NCBI GenBank assembly: GCA_903848795.1
Contig: CAINHC010000031.1
Coordinates: 1-43,686, forward strand
DNA: 43,686 nucleotides
Source: an uncultured bacterium
GTDB lineage: Bacteria > Patescibacteriota > Minisyncoccia > Phycocordibacterales > CAIZLB01
Direction: 5' to 3'
The first letter of the stretch is position 1; every line of letters starts with the position of its first letter. Made by a program: the position numbers and the translations under genes. Positions 1 to 8,706 of the stretch are shown here, in pieces. A model generated the notes under the pieces. It worked only from the letters and a program-made list of their open reading frames with translations. It was not told the DNA's origin and searched no databases.

Positions 1-194
1 CAAATAATTTCCAATTTAAAATCCATAACTGATGCCAAGATTCAAAACAAACTTAATGGAAATATACATTATCAGAGGATAAAATTAACTACGGCTGTGC
101 TGGAGATGGAGAAAATGTCGTACTAACGGCAGAAGTCGGGAAAAACTTCAAAATTCACAAAATTTCAAATTTAAATAATCTAAAGCAAAAATAA
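1..194 (+). pseudogene. Frameshifted C-terminal remnant of a pilin-like protein
   Basis: Two overlapping frames look coding. Frame 1 runs from base 1 to about 125 and contains SNLKSITDAKIQNKLNG. Another frame continues from about 57 and ends at the TAA at 192-194, containing YGCAGDGENVVLTAEVGKNF. The tyrosine/glycine-rich tail with GDGENVVLTAEVG resembles the C-termini of type IV pilin-like proteins common in Parcubacteria. No single frame is open across the segment, and the 5' part lies outside the window. I read it as a decayed or frameshifted pilin-like gene. A sequencing error is the alternative. Confidence 0.4.
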
Positions 195-412
195 ATTTTC
201 TTAAAAGTTAAAAGGTAGGCGAGCAAGGCAAGTTTGAAATTCAAATCCAAATTTGGCGCAATCAATCAGCTGACCTTAATAAATGCGGGGAAACGGGGTT
301 TAAGAATATAGGTGTCGCACAATAGAAACTTGCACGTCATTAATTGTGGATAAGTCTAAAAAGTCAAGTAAAGTAATTGAAGGTTTTTTATAAAGGAGGT
401 ATACTTTTATAT
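195..412. other. AT-rich intergenic DNA with one copy of a dispersed repeat
   Basis: No gene is seen here. The left half is low-complexity A/T-rich DNA made of AAATTTCAAAT-type words. Positions 272-340 hold one copy of a repeat that recurs at 3911-3990. A Shine-Dalgarno AAAGGAGG at 392-399 serves the next gene. Confidence 0.6.
272..340. repeat. Dispersed intergenic repeat, copy 1
   Basis: It shares, in the same order and orientation, CCTTA, GCGGGGA, ATATAG, GTCGCACAATA, TTGC and GTCAT with 3911-3990. The second copy ends in an inverted pair (GTCGCA / TGCGAC), so the element can fold as a hairpin. Confidence 0.5.
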
Positions 413-1990
413 ATGGAAAAACCATTTGACCAATATAAACATGATCTAGCCGAGACAATCATGAAGACTCCTAAGACAGAACGTAAGAGTGTATTAAACG
501 AGGCTAAAGCATCGGGTGAATACTGGACATCGAGAGAGGAAAAAATTAAAAATAATCCAAAAATTGTAAAAAAAGATTCAGAAAAAATTGAAGAGATAAA
601 AGCAAATTTAGCTAAATTTGGTGAAGAAGAGAAGGGGACTGAGATGGAGACTATTGATAAAGAAAATGCAAAAACATGGAAGTCTGTAGAGCAAAAAATA
701 CAGATGCCTCACATAAATGGAATTTCAAAAAAGGTTGAAGGTAGATACAAACAAGAGGGCAGAAAAGATTTTGACCCTGAAATTGTTAAAGATATTTTGT
801 ATTGTTTTCTTGAGAAGGGGATAGATAATACAAGAATGTATACATCGGAAAAACACGAAGCTTCTTTTCCATATACAACAGTAAATACAGCAGAAATTGC
901 TAAGGCGCTTTTCAGAGCATATTCTGGACGTGAGATTGGTGATTTAAAACCTTCTGGTAAGGATGGAGAATCTGGTAAAAAGAGATTAGAATTTTTATTT
1001 GGTTCTTTTCAACTTGTCTCTCATGGAAATCAATTTACATTTACAGAAGAAATTTTGCATCAGATATTTAAAAATTTACCTTCTGCGCTTGAAAGCATAG
1101 AAAATGGGGAAGAGCCTGATTCTAGCGAAGTGTGCGTTTTGGGTTCACCAACAACAACTACAGGTTCGATATCGCAAAAATTTGTTGAAGAATGCAAGGG
1201 CCATGCTTTTGAATCTTATGGTGATATGTATGCCGAATTAATTACGTCCATGGCATCAAAAGAAGAGGGTGATAATGGAGATGGTAATAAGAAGGGAGAT
1301 ACTAATATCGTACTATATGGTATTTCCATGGGAGCCAGTCTTGCCGGTCAGACTGCAAAAATAATTTTGGAAGATGGTGTTGTTACTCAGTCTCGTGAGG
1401 TAGAGAATGGTGAAGAGGGAGTTGCAGATAGATTGCCTTTTATGCAGGTTAGAATAGACACAGCCCCAGGCCATAGAAATAAGCCAGACCTTTGGAGCAA
1501 AATTAAACTATTTGGTGGTTTTGCCGCACAGGCTGCATACACCTTGACTACAGATGCATACACCAGAGATGTAATTTTTAAGAATGGAAAATATATGGAT
1601 CAAGTTAATAAACTACTTTCTGATAAAGGTCTTACAAAAAGTAATGTTGGATCTGAACAATTAACTATGAAGAAAAAAGTTATTGGTCTTGTTGAGCACG
1701 AGCTTGCACAGGGTGTCCCTTGGCCTGATGGAGTTAAAGCTACTGAAGTTGTTGGATTACAAGATGCTCTAACTTATGATTCAAAACTTAATGAAGAAGC
1801 TTATAGACAAAGGGTTAACAATCCAAGTTCACTAGGAACTCACAGTGTTAAAGATCAACCTAATCCTAATATAAGAGTTCGCTCTGCTAAAATGACACAT
1901 GCAATTCCTTTTACACAAAGAGAGAATGAAATATTACGAATGTCTAAAGCGACTTCTGCCTTAGGTGATTTGAAGAAGAAGTATTCTTAG
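413..1990 (+). CDS. Large alpha/beta-hydrolase-like hypothetical protein
   Basis: The protein is 525 aa. I chose ATG 413 rather than the upstream TTG at 377 because AAAGGAGG (392-399) lies 13 nt before it. Residues 1-90 are charged, helical and Lys/Glu-rich with no signal peptide. From about residue 240 a hydrophobic strand (VCVLGSP) and later NIVLYGISMGAS (about 298-309) resemble the nucleophile elbow G-x-S-x-G of alpha/beta hydrolases, with Ser about 305. Candidate acid and base residues are the Asp in VRIDTAPGH (about 349) and the His in MTHAIPF (about 496). The substrate is unknown; a cytoplasmic serine esterase or lipase-like activity is inference. It is monocistronic with a strong terminator immediately downstream. 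Confidence 0.7.
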   Translation: MEKPFDQYKHDLAETIMKTPKTERKSVLNEAKASGEYWTSREEKIKNNPKIVKKDSEKIEEIKANLAKFGEEEKGTEMETIDKENAKTWKSVEQKIQMPHINGISKKVEGRYKQEGRKDFDPEIVKDILYCFLEKGIDNTRMYTSEKHEASFPYTTVNTAEIAKALFRAYSGREIGDLKPSGKDGESGKKRLEFLFGSFQLVSHGNQFTFTEEILHQIFKNLPSALESIENGEEPDSSEVCVLGSPTTTTGSISQKFVEECKGHAFESYGDMYAELITSMASKEEGDNGDGNKKGDTNIVLYGISMGASLAGQTAKIILEDGVVTQSREVENGEEGVADRLPFMQVRIDTAPGHRNKPDLWSKIKLFGGFAAQAAYTLTTDAYTRDVIFKNGKYMDQVNKLLSDKGLTKSNVGSEQLTMKKKVIGLVEHELAQGVPWPDGVKATEVVGLQDALTYDSKLNEEAYRQRVNNPSSLGTHSVKDQPNPNIRVRSAKMTHAIPFTQRENEILRMSKATSALGDLKKKYS

Positions 1991-2014
1991 TGTATATTAT
2001 AGTGGCAAATAATT

Positions 2015-2068
2015 CCCCGAACGTGTGGCCCCCGTATGGTTCCACTATATAGCGTTCGGGGTTTTGCG
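2015..2068 (+). terminator. Rho-independent terminator
   Basis: A perfect 9-bp stem CCCCGAACG / CGTTCGGGG (2015-2023, 2053-2061) is followed by TTTTGCGTTTCTT. It ends the 413-1990 transcript. Confidence 0.85.
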
Positions 2069-2311
2069 TTTCTTAAAATAGGGGATTCTCTTCAATGATA
2101 TTTTGTCTAATAATATCGTAATAAGTGCTGTCTCCGTGTTCATATTTTCTGAAAATTGACCAGGAAACCATATCAACTCGTTGCTAGGTATTAGCTTCTT
2201 CGTACAAATTCTATCGAGTAAGACATTGGTTACGTAATTATATAAAATATGTTTTTTGTCTTGTAATTTTGTTAGAAGTTTTCTTATTTTTGAAAAGGGA
2301 AGGGGATCTAA
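2045..2311 (-). pseudogene. Start-less 88-codon ORF, possible gene fragment
   Basis: The minus strand between the terminator and the 2389 promoter is open for 88 codons, flanked by stops at 2312-2314 and 2045-2047. The translation has protein-like composition (for example NELIWFPGQFSENMNTETAL) but no ATG, GTG or TTG near its 5' end. It may be the C-terminal remnant of a decayed gene or a chance ORF. I do not recognise a family. Confidence 0.25.
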
Positions 2312-2388
2312 TTATTGCGGGGGGGGGGATTAATGTTATAATAATAACGTAACATTAGTTTTACAAATTAAAATATAAAAATTAAAAT

Positions 2389-3675
2389 ATGAAGAAATAT
2401 TTAGTAGGGTTAATCGCGGTTCTTGCTCTAGTTGTTGTACCAAACTTTGTTTTGGCAACTAGTGGCGATATTGATCCACAGGGGGATTCATCTTGTGTCT
2501 CAATTAACAATAATCTAAGATATAGAGCAAATGATGCTAATACAAATGGGGAAGTCTCTGTTTTACAAGACTTTCTGCAAACAAATGGATACCTTCAATC
2601 TAACCCAGTAGGTTTTTTTGGTCTAATGACCACGGCAGCCGTTAAAAGTTTTCAATCAGCTAACGGGATAACTTCAACGGGTTATGTCGGCCCAATAACA
2701 AGAGAAAAAATAAAAACTCAAACTTGTTCTGGTCAAGTAGGTTCGACAAACGCAGGAAGTTCAACAATATCAGGTTGTGCATCAGGAGCGGTGTTTAGTG
2801 CAACAACAGGACAGTCTTGTGTTGCGGTTGTTGCGGTGCAAGTACCAACAACGTCTGGTTGTGCGGTGGGGGCTGTATATAGTGCAACAACAGGAGCACC
2901 TTGCGCAAGTACATTAAATGGCATCTCTAGTACACCAACTATTGTTACTCCACCAGCAACAATTATTTCATCACCAACAACAATAAATGTAGGGGGCTCA
3001 GCAGCAGCGGGATGTTCAGTAGGTATGGTGTTCAGTGCAACAACAGGGGCGCCTTGTACAACCACGTCAAATGGTAGTCATTCGATGGAATATAATCCCT
3101 CTGCGCCTATAATTACGAGTGTTACTTCAAAAGCAAATCCAGCTGGGCAATTTTATCCAGGTGACATGATTATAATAAGTGGTTCAAATTTTAATCCAAA
3201 TGTAGATACTACGGTTTGGATTGGTGGTGACAGAATTAATGTAGTTAAGGGCACATATGGTTATACAAATAATTCAATTGCTCTTTATACCATGAGTACT
3301 ATGCCACCTGGTACCTATGATCTTTATATTACTAATAATTATATTAGTAATAAGGTCAGCGTAACTGTGTTATATAAATCGACCCCTCAAGTTCCTACAG
3401 TGGCACCTTATGATAATAGTCCTGTGATTTCATCTATAAATCCCATTGATTTAAAAGCGGGAACTGCCGTGGTGGTTACTGGAAAGAATTTTGACTCCAG
3501 TTCTATTCTAACTATAGATGGATGGTTTCCAGGAAATGTCAGTACAACATTGATTAACCCAACTTCTTTAGGCTTTACTGTTCCTTCAAACATTAAAACG
3601 GGACATTATAATCTGAGAGTCTTTCAAAATGCTGGACTAGGAGGTAACTTGATACCTATCACGATAACTAACTAA
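2389..3675 (+). CDS. Secreted peptidoglycan-binding protein with paired-Cys repeats and two IPT/TIG domains
   Basis: The protein is 428 aa. Residues 1-24 are a signal peptide (MKKYLVGLIAVLALVVVPNF, cleavage after VLA). Residues about 42-112 form a PG_binding_1 helical domain (VLQDFLQTNGYL, FFGLMTTAAVKSFQ, GPITREKI). Three copies of a short GCxxGxxFSATTGxxC repeat follow (near 129, 157 and 208), each able to form one disulfide. Two IPT/TIG Ig-like modules complete the protein (PIITSVTSKANPAG and PVISSINPIDLKAGT), ending at ITITN. This architecture suits an envelope or surface protein that docks on peptidoglycan and displays Ig-like domains. There is no sortase motif or C-terminal membrane helix. 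No Shine-Dalgarno is visible upstream. It appears monocistronic. Confidence 0.85.
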   Translation: MKKYLVGLIAVLALVVVPNFVLATSGDIDPQGDSSCVSINNNLRYRANDANTNGEVSVLQDFLQTNGYLQSNPVGFFGLMTTAAVKSFQSANGITSTGYVGPITREKIKTQTCSGQVGSTNAGSSTISGCASGAVFSATTGQSCVAVVAVQVPTTSGCAVGAVYSATTGAPCASTLNGISSTPTIVTPPATIISSPTTINVGGSAAAGCSVGMVFSATTGAPCTTTSNGSHSMEYNPSAPIITSVTSKANPAGQFYPGDMIIISGSNFNPNVDTTVWIGGDRINVVKGTYGYTNNSIALYTMSTMPPGTYDLYITNNYISNKVSVTVLYKSTPQVPTVAPYDNSPVISSINPIDLKAGTAVVVTGKNFDSSSILTIDGWFPGNVSTTLINPTSLGFTVPSNIKTGHYNLRVFQNAGLGGNLIPITITN

Positions 3676-3701
3676 AAACTTCTTACAATTCAAAATAATA
3701 A

Positions 3702-3740
3702 AAATGACCTTGGAAAAAAACAACAAGGTTATTTTTATTT
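3702..3740 (+). terminator. Rho-independent terminator
   Basis: A stem TGACCTTG / CAAGGTTA with an A-rich loop is followed by TTTTTATTTTT. It lies 27 nt after the 2389-3675 stop codon. Confidence 0.75.
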
Positions 3741-3910
3741 TTGGAAAAATAGGGGAGAGTCCCCAATCAGGCTCTTAACCAAAATTAAAAATATTTCAAA
3801 TTTCAAAATAATTAAAAAAAAATTCGCTAAATTTAAAATCCAAATTTTTCAAAACAAAAACTTTTAGTAGGGTATTGTCGCATACACGAAACTTTCACGA
3901 CATAAAACCA

Positions 3911-3990
3911 GCCTTATTGTTGCGGGGAGTGATGACCCAATATAAGGCTCAAAGTATATAGACGTCGCACAATATATCTTTTGCGACATA
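3911..3990. repeat. Dispersed intergenic repeat, copy 2
   Basis: It matches 272-340 at GCGGGGA, ATATAG, GTCGCACAATA and TTGC..GTCAT-type blocks. The 3' part GTCGCACAA ... TTGCGACAT is an inverted repeat. A half copy with TGTCG/CGACA ends lies at 3875-3905. Confidence 0.5.
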
Positions 3991-4086
3991 CATATATATA
4001 AATAAGGGCCGTTGCTACCTCGGCTGTAAAATTGATTTTAGCCTGGAGTTGGCATATGTTGACCTACTAAGTATCCTCTTTTTTCT

Positions 4087-4115
4087 TTGACCTTGAGCGA
4101 CTTATGGTATATCAT
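4087..4115 (+). promoter_or_regulatory. Sigma70-like promoter for the 4265 gene
   Basis: TTGACC at 4087-4092, a 17-nt spacer and TATCAT at 4110-4115. The next plausible start codon is at 4265. Confidence 0.4.
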
Positions 4116-4264
4116 TTTCCTCGGACTTAGATCTGACTCATGTATGTTGATTTTGAAATTTTAACTTAGAACAGGTTTTGGGAATTAATGGTTTGGCTGG
4201 ATGGCCACTTCCCTCTTAATTCGTAAAATCCGACTGGGTTAAAGTAAAAATCAAATCACGTAAA

Positions 4265-4760
4265 ATGAAAGGCAAATTAATTGATCCAACTATGTTGCAG
4301 AATGCGGCCAGGCATTGGGCCCAACTGACGATTTGTAACCAGCAAATGATTCTTGACCGGTACCTCAATGCATCAAATGCAGCGTATTGCGGATGACCCC
4401 CTTATTGCTGAAGTCATTTGCAATCATGAGGGCGGTGGACCTTCATGGGCTAAGAATGTTGAGCCGCAGGAAACCATGGAACGTTATCGTGCGGAGGTGC
4501 ATTGGATGCAAGCTAATGCTCGTAAGAGCCAGTCGGGTAACCCAGAGCTGACTCTGAACGAATATGGGCATTTTGCACAAGTTGTGATTTGGTTACTGAA
4601 TTCATTTCAAACACCACCTGCCCTGCAGAAATTTGATGGTAATGAATTCACTGCACACTGTATGGTGGGTATGTCATTGGCTGTTCAGTGTACGCTCGAT
4701 TTGGCTACCAGACATGCGAATCAAGACATTGAACCCGAGCTGCCTTTAACTCCTGAGTAG
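4265..4760 (+). CDS. Unrecognised helical protein, probably interrupted by a +1 frameshift
   Basis: Two overlapping frames look coding. Frame A runs from ATG 4265 to a TGA at 4394-4396 and includes MLQNAARHWAQLTICNQQM. Frame B is open from 4350 to the TAG at 4758-4760 and includes RIADDPLIAEVICNHEGGG and HFAQVVIWLLNSF. Joining them by +1 within 4350-4396 gives about 164 aa. Taken alone, frame B would start at TTG 4353 or ATG 4368. Base composition is clearly more GC-rich than the flanks. No family is recognised; it looks soluble and helical. It has its own promoter and terminator, so it is a stand-alone cassette. The shift may be real, programmed or an assembly error. Confidence 0.5.
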
Positions 4761-4798
4761 TCGCCAGAACACGTCAGAAAGCATTCACCAAAAAAATA

Positions 4799-4846
4799 CG
4801 CCGCGAGAATAATCCCTTAAACAAGGAACTTCTCGTGGCGTTTTGC
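4799..4846 (+). terminator. Rho-independent terminator
   Basis: A stem CGCCGCGAGAA / TTCTCGTGGCG (one G-T pair) is followed by TTTTGCATTTCT. It ends the 4265-4760 transcript. Confidence 0.85.
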
Positions 4847-5005
4847 ATTTCTCTGTTTTTAGCTAAAATCCAAAGGTGCAAATACTCGTCTAAATATTTT
4901 GCCGAGCCTGTAGAGCGATTCTGTGACGTCAAATTCTGCCAATATTTGTAATATTAGCAGATTTTTAATTAGATTTATATTTCCATCAAATATTCGAATC
5001 GACAA

Positions 5006-5266
5006 CTAGTTGTTCGCCATATTTCTTATAAAATCCACAATCAATTTAAAATCACTCCAAACTAAGATAATCATATCCTTAACGTATGTGAAAAATTGCT
5101 TAACTGACTCCTTAGCTAAGACGGCTTTTAAATCTATTCCCATAAGGTTGAGTAATACGAGAGCAACGATAATTACAACTATGATTTCTATAAAGCCTTT
5201 GTTGTTAATTTCTCGTTGGCGATTGGCTGTTCGATTAGATAGCTGAGTTAAAAATTTATTTTTCAT
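5006..5266 (-). CDS. Small single-pass membrane protein
   Basis: The protein is 86 aa. Residues 1-24 are basic and polar. A hydrophobic segment at about 25-43 (FIEIIVVIIVALVLLNL) is followed by an amphipathic aromatic tail. The KGF-I-E junction before the hydrophobic stretch recalls prepilin leaders, but Glu is at +3 rather than +5, so I do not call it a pilin. It lies 20 bp downstream of asnB on the same strand and probably shares its transcript. The function is unknown. Confidence 0.6.
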   Translation of the reverse strand: MKNKFLTQLSNRTANRQREINNKGFIEIIVVIIVALVLLNLMGIDLKAVLAKESVKQFFTYVKDMIILVWSDFKLIVDFIRNMANN

Positions 5267-5286
5267 AAAATAGATTATTGTTTTTA

Positions 5287-7212
5287 TTATTTTGCTTTTA
5301 TAAATTCATTATACCACAGAGAAAGCATTAATAGTGCATAAATCTTTCTAGAGATATCTACTTTTCCTACCTTTCTTCCACTGACATGCTTTTTGACTAG
5401 ATCTTCAATGAAGTCCATATTCATGTACTCTTTAATGTAATCATTATTAAGAATAATGCTCATAACTTCGTCTGGCCTATCCTTAAGCCATGCGCCAAAA
5501 GGTGTTGGGAAGCCAAGCTTTCTTCTGTCAGCGGTAGTTTTTGGTAGGATATCGGAAAAGGCTTGTCTCAAAATATACTTTGTTTTCTTATCTTTATATT
5601 TTAACTTATCTGGAATTGTTTCTGAGAACTCAGCCACTTCTTTGTCCAAGAAGGGAACTCGAAGTTCTAGTGAGTTAGCCATAGTCATCTTGTCCGCCTT
5701 AGCTAAGATGTCACCACGTAGCCATGTCTTAATATCAACATATTGCATTTTTCTTGAATCATTCTCCCCTCTTATCTTTTTATAAACTCCAGCCAAGACC
5801 TTTCTTGGTAAAAACTTTGGTGTATATTTATCTTTTTTCCAGATTAAATTTCTATCCTTCTCTGTAAAAATATTTGCATTACCAATATACCTATCTTCCA
5901 ACCTAGTCACTCCCCTTCTAATATAATTTTTTCCAATAAAATTAAATGGAAATTTCAAAAATGGTCGAAGAAAATATTTCTTTACAAAAAACGGCATGTG
6001 ACTAAGTAATCGAACATCGATAGGTTCTCTATAAATATTGTATCCACCAAATAATTCGTCCGCTCCTTCACCAGAGAGAACTACTTTGACCTGCTTGCGC
6101 GCTTCCCTAGCGAGAAAGAAAAGTGATACAGCAGATGGATCAGCAACCGGCTCATCAAAATACCAGACGATATTTGGTAACTCTTTTAAATATTCTTCAA
6201 ATGTTATTTGAATTTCATTGTGCTTTGAACCAATTTTATGAGCCACTTCTCTGGCCTTTGCTTGTTCACTAACCTCCTTGAAACCTATGGTAAATGTAGA
6301 AACTGGCCCGGCCTTAACCTTATTTCTTTCCTCCTGAACAAGTGTTGCAATGATTCCACTATCAATTCCACCTGAAAGAAATACTCCAACAGGAACATCA
6401 CTAATCATGTGATGACTGACAGAATCTGTAATTATGGATTTTGTTTTTTGTGCAAATACCTCTTCAATGTTTTTCTTGCTTTTTCTGTCAGTATTATTAA
6501 ATTTATATTCCCAATATTGTTCAATTACAAATGGTGATTCATTTTCCTTACTTAAATCAATAGTCAGATGGTGGCCAGGGGTCAACTTGAAAACCCTCTT
6601 AAACATAGTTTCATTAAGTGGATTATATTGAAATGCGAGGTATTGATAAACAGCCTCGTGATTTATTTCTTTCTTTATACGTGGGTCAAGTAGTATGCTT
6701 TTTATTTCTGATCCAAATGATAAAATATTTCCGCCGTTTGGATTAGACTCGTATGTGGCGTCTTTGTCAGTTGAGAAATATAATGGTTTGATACCAAAGT
6801 TATCTCTTGCAATAAAAATCTGTTTCTTGTTGGAATCGTAAATTGCAAATGCAAACATGCCACGCAAGTGCTTGACCATATCTTTGCCGTATTCTTCATA
6901 TAGATGAACTAGACCTTCTGTGTCACTGGCAGTTTTGAATTTGTATCCTCGGGCAATTAGATCGGGTTGAAGTTCTTTGTAATTATAAATTTCTCCATTG
7001 AACACAACGGTGATGGTGCCGTCTTCATTAGATATTGGCTGATGGCCTCCCGCAAGGTCAATAATAGAAAGTCTTCGCATTCCAAATGCAAAAGAATCTT
7101 CCTTTAAAACACCTCTGTCATCCGGGCCTCTATGACTTATTATATCAACCATGGAATCAATTGATCCAGATGTTAATTCTTTATTTCCAATTATTCCTGC
7201 GATTCCACACAT
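5287..7212 (-). CDS. asnB: Glutamine-hydrolysing asparagine synthetase B
   Basis: The protein is 641 aa and makes Asn from Asp, Gln and ATP. The N-terminus MCGIAGIIGN supplies the catalytic Cys2 of the class II glutaminase domain, with ISHRGPDDRG and FNGEIYNY as further glutaminase motifs. The synthetase domain carries the PP-loop SGGIDSG at about residues 280-286, then LSGEGADELFGGYN and LRVPFLDKEVAEF. The length is typical of the AsnB/AsnO family. Such enzymes also amidate cell-wall or surface precursors in some bacteria, so a role beyond free Asn is possible. It is followed closely by the 86-aa membrane protein. No Shine-Dalgarno is seen. Confidence 0.95.
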   Translation of the reverse strand: MCGIAGIIGNKELTSGSIDSMVDIISHRGPDDRGVLKEDSFAFGMRRLSIIDLAGGHQPISNEDGTITVVFNGEIYNYKELQPDLIARGYKFKTASDTEGLVHLYEEYGKDMVKHLRGMFAFAIYDSNKKQIFIARDNFGIKPLYFSTDKDATYESNPNGGNILSFGSEIKSILLDPRIKKEINHEAVYQYLAFQYNPLNETMFKRVFKLTPGHHLTIDLSKENESPFVIEQYWEYKFNNTDRKSKKNIEEVFAQKTKSIITDSVSHHMISDVPVGVFLSGGIDSGIIATLVQEERNKVKAGPVSTFTIGFKEVSEQAKAREVAHKIGSKHNEIQITFEEYLKELPNIVWYFDEPVADPSAVSLFFLAREARKQVKVVLSGEGADELFGGYNIYREPIDVRLLSHMPFFVKKYFLRPFLKFPFNFIGKNYIRRGVTRLEDRYIGNANIFTEKDRNLIWKKDKYTPKFLPRKVLAGVYKKIRGENDSRKMQYVDIKTWLRGDILAKADKMTMANSLELRVPFLDKEVAEFSETIPDKLKYKDKKTKYILRQAFSDILPKTTADRRKLGFPTPFGAWLKDRPDEVMSIILNNDYIKEYMNMDFIEDLVKKHVSGRKVGKVDISRKIYALLMLSLWYNEFIKAK

Positions 7213-7287
7213 ATTGTTCTATTATTGTATTTATTTTATTTTTTAATTAAATTGATTTACTCCACCCGACGTCCCACTCTCTAATGC

Positions 7288-8613
7288 TTATTTTGGAAAA
7301 TAAACTCTTGGATCAAGATAGGCTGCAACCGGCGCGATTGGCATTCTGTAAATCTTTCCTCCGCAAGAAACACTTGGTCTAGTTTCTGCGTTCACTGCAC
7401 TGGCATCGTATACACTTATATGAAGATGTGGCCCCGTTGAATATCCGGTATTTCCTGAGTATCCGATAATATCACCCGCTGTGACATGCTGTCCTTCTGT
7501 AACGCTGATAACGGAGAGGTGTCCATATGTGGCAGCCAATCCATTATCAAATTTTATCAAAATCCATCGTCCAAATGATGCCCCTTTACATGTTAAGTCA
7601 GTATCCCCAGCTCCTGCAACTACCCCTGTTGCTACAGCTCTAACTGGCGTTCCAACCTTAGCTCCAAAGTCTATTCCGTTGTGTGTTCCAGCAACATATA
7701 GTCTCTTTGAGGCCGATGTCTTACCAAATAACTGGGTAATTATAATCTTATCAAGTGGCCAAATAAAAGGAACTTTGGACGTCGATGTGGGTATCAAGGA
7801 CGGATTTAAAGTATACTTAAGGGCAGCTTCATAGTCAAACAACTCTTTATCTAAGGACTCCTTTTGGGACTTTCTTTGGGTCAGGATTTGCTGATACGTC
7901 TGCTCCTTATTTTTCGTATCTTTTAATATTTGTGATTGTTCTTGCTTATTTTCCTCAACCACTTTTTTCTTTCCAGATAATTCGGTCTGCAGGGCTGTCA
8001 ATTCTTTCTTGGTTGCTTCCTTTTTTGTCTTGTTTTCTAGAAGAATTTGTTTTTCTGATTTTAGTAAATCTATTTGCTTGCCTAGATTTTCATTTAACTT
8101 TCTCAAGCTATCGACTTCAACTAGTGCATCGGAAAGATTCTTCTTACTTAAAATATTCTCAACTAAAGATGTATCTTCTTTAAATTGAATATCTTTCAGT
8201 TCTGTTCCAATAACATTTTTATAATGATCTGATTTATCTTCCGATGATTTGATATTTATTCCAATTTTTTGTATCGCCAAATTTGCCACGTCGATTTGAG
8301 ATTTTGTTTTCTTGATGTCAGAATCTAGCATCTTACCATTTTGAGTCAATGTTTTAATTTTGTTTTGAAGGGTCTGCGCTTCTTTTGATGTCTTATCCGT
8401 TAGGTCAGCATAAAGTTGAATTTCTTTGTTAAGCGCGTCTATGTTTTTATTTTTCTCATCAATCTTGGCCTGCAATTCTTCAACTGTGGCAGAATGTGCT
8501 TTATGAATAAATGTCGAACTTAGGTTCATTTGAAACATTAAAATAAAGATGGCAAAAATACTGATTAGTGATGAATATTTTTTTGCTTTAATCTTAATAT
8601 TTTTAATGTTCAT
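7288..8613 (-). CDS. Coiled-coil M23 peptidase (EnvC/NlpD-like murein hydrolase)
   Basis: The protein is 441 aa. A hydrophobic N-terminal segment (about 16-36) acts as a signal or anchor. Residues about 43-260 form a long Lys/Glu-rich coiled coil. The C-terminal LytM/M23 domain has the zinc motifs HNGIDFG (about 310-316) and GPHLHIS (about 391-397), so the metal ligands H-x3-D and H-x-H are intact and the domain is likely active. This architecture is that of EnvC-type factors that cut or regulate peptidoglycan at division. It lies between asnB and gltX on the same strand. Confidence 0.9.
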   Translation of the reverse strand: MNIKNIKIKAKKYSSLISIFAIFILMFQMNLSSTFIHKAHSATVEELQAKIDEKNKNIDALNKEIQLYADLTDKTSKEAQTLQNKIKTLTQNGKMLDSDIKKTKSQIDVANLAIQKIGINIKSSEDKSDHYKNVIGTELKDIQFKEDTSLVENILSKKNLSDALVEVDSLRKLNENLGKQIDLLKSEKQILLENKTKKEATKKELTALQTELSGKKKVVEENKQEQSQILKDTKNKEQTYQQILTQRKSQKESLDKELFDYEAALKYTLNPSLIPTSTSKVPFIWPLDKIIITQLFGKTSASKRLYVAGTHNGIDFGAKVGTPVRAVATGVVAGAGDTDLTCKGASFGRWILIKFDNGLAATYGHLSVISVTEGQHVTAGDIIGYSGNTGYSTGPHLHISVYDASAVNAETRPSVSCGGKIYRMPIAPVAAYLDPRVYFPK

Positions 8614-8706
8614 TGTTGGTGTTTTTGCTTATTTTGTTTGTGATTCTAGAGAGTTCCGGCTTTGTTTGTGATTAGCTTTTTTAGTTAGTTTGCGAGCCGT
8701 TACTCC

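Larger units (their letters stand above)
3741..4264. other. 524-bp intergenic region with repeats and a plus-strand promoter
   Basis: No convincing gene is seen. It begins with A/T low-complexity DNA, then a partial repeat copy (3875-3905, TGTCG ... CGACA), a full repeat copy (3911-3990), and a promoter-like TTGACC (4087-4092) with 17 nt to TATCAT (4110-4115). This would give the downstream gene a leader of about 145 nt. Confidence 0.5.

Noticed and set aside
2733-3065. Minus-strand 110-aa ORF inside the peptidoglycan-binding gene
   Set aside because: It is antisense to repetitive Ala/Thr/Ser codons of a well-supported protein and has no start signals.
5006-5266. Call as a type IV pilin
   Set aside because: The KGFIE junction has Glu at +3, not +5, and the protein lacks a pilin-like globular region.
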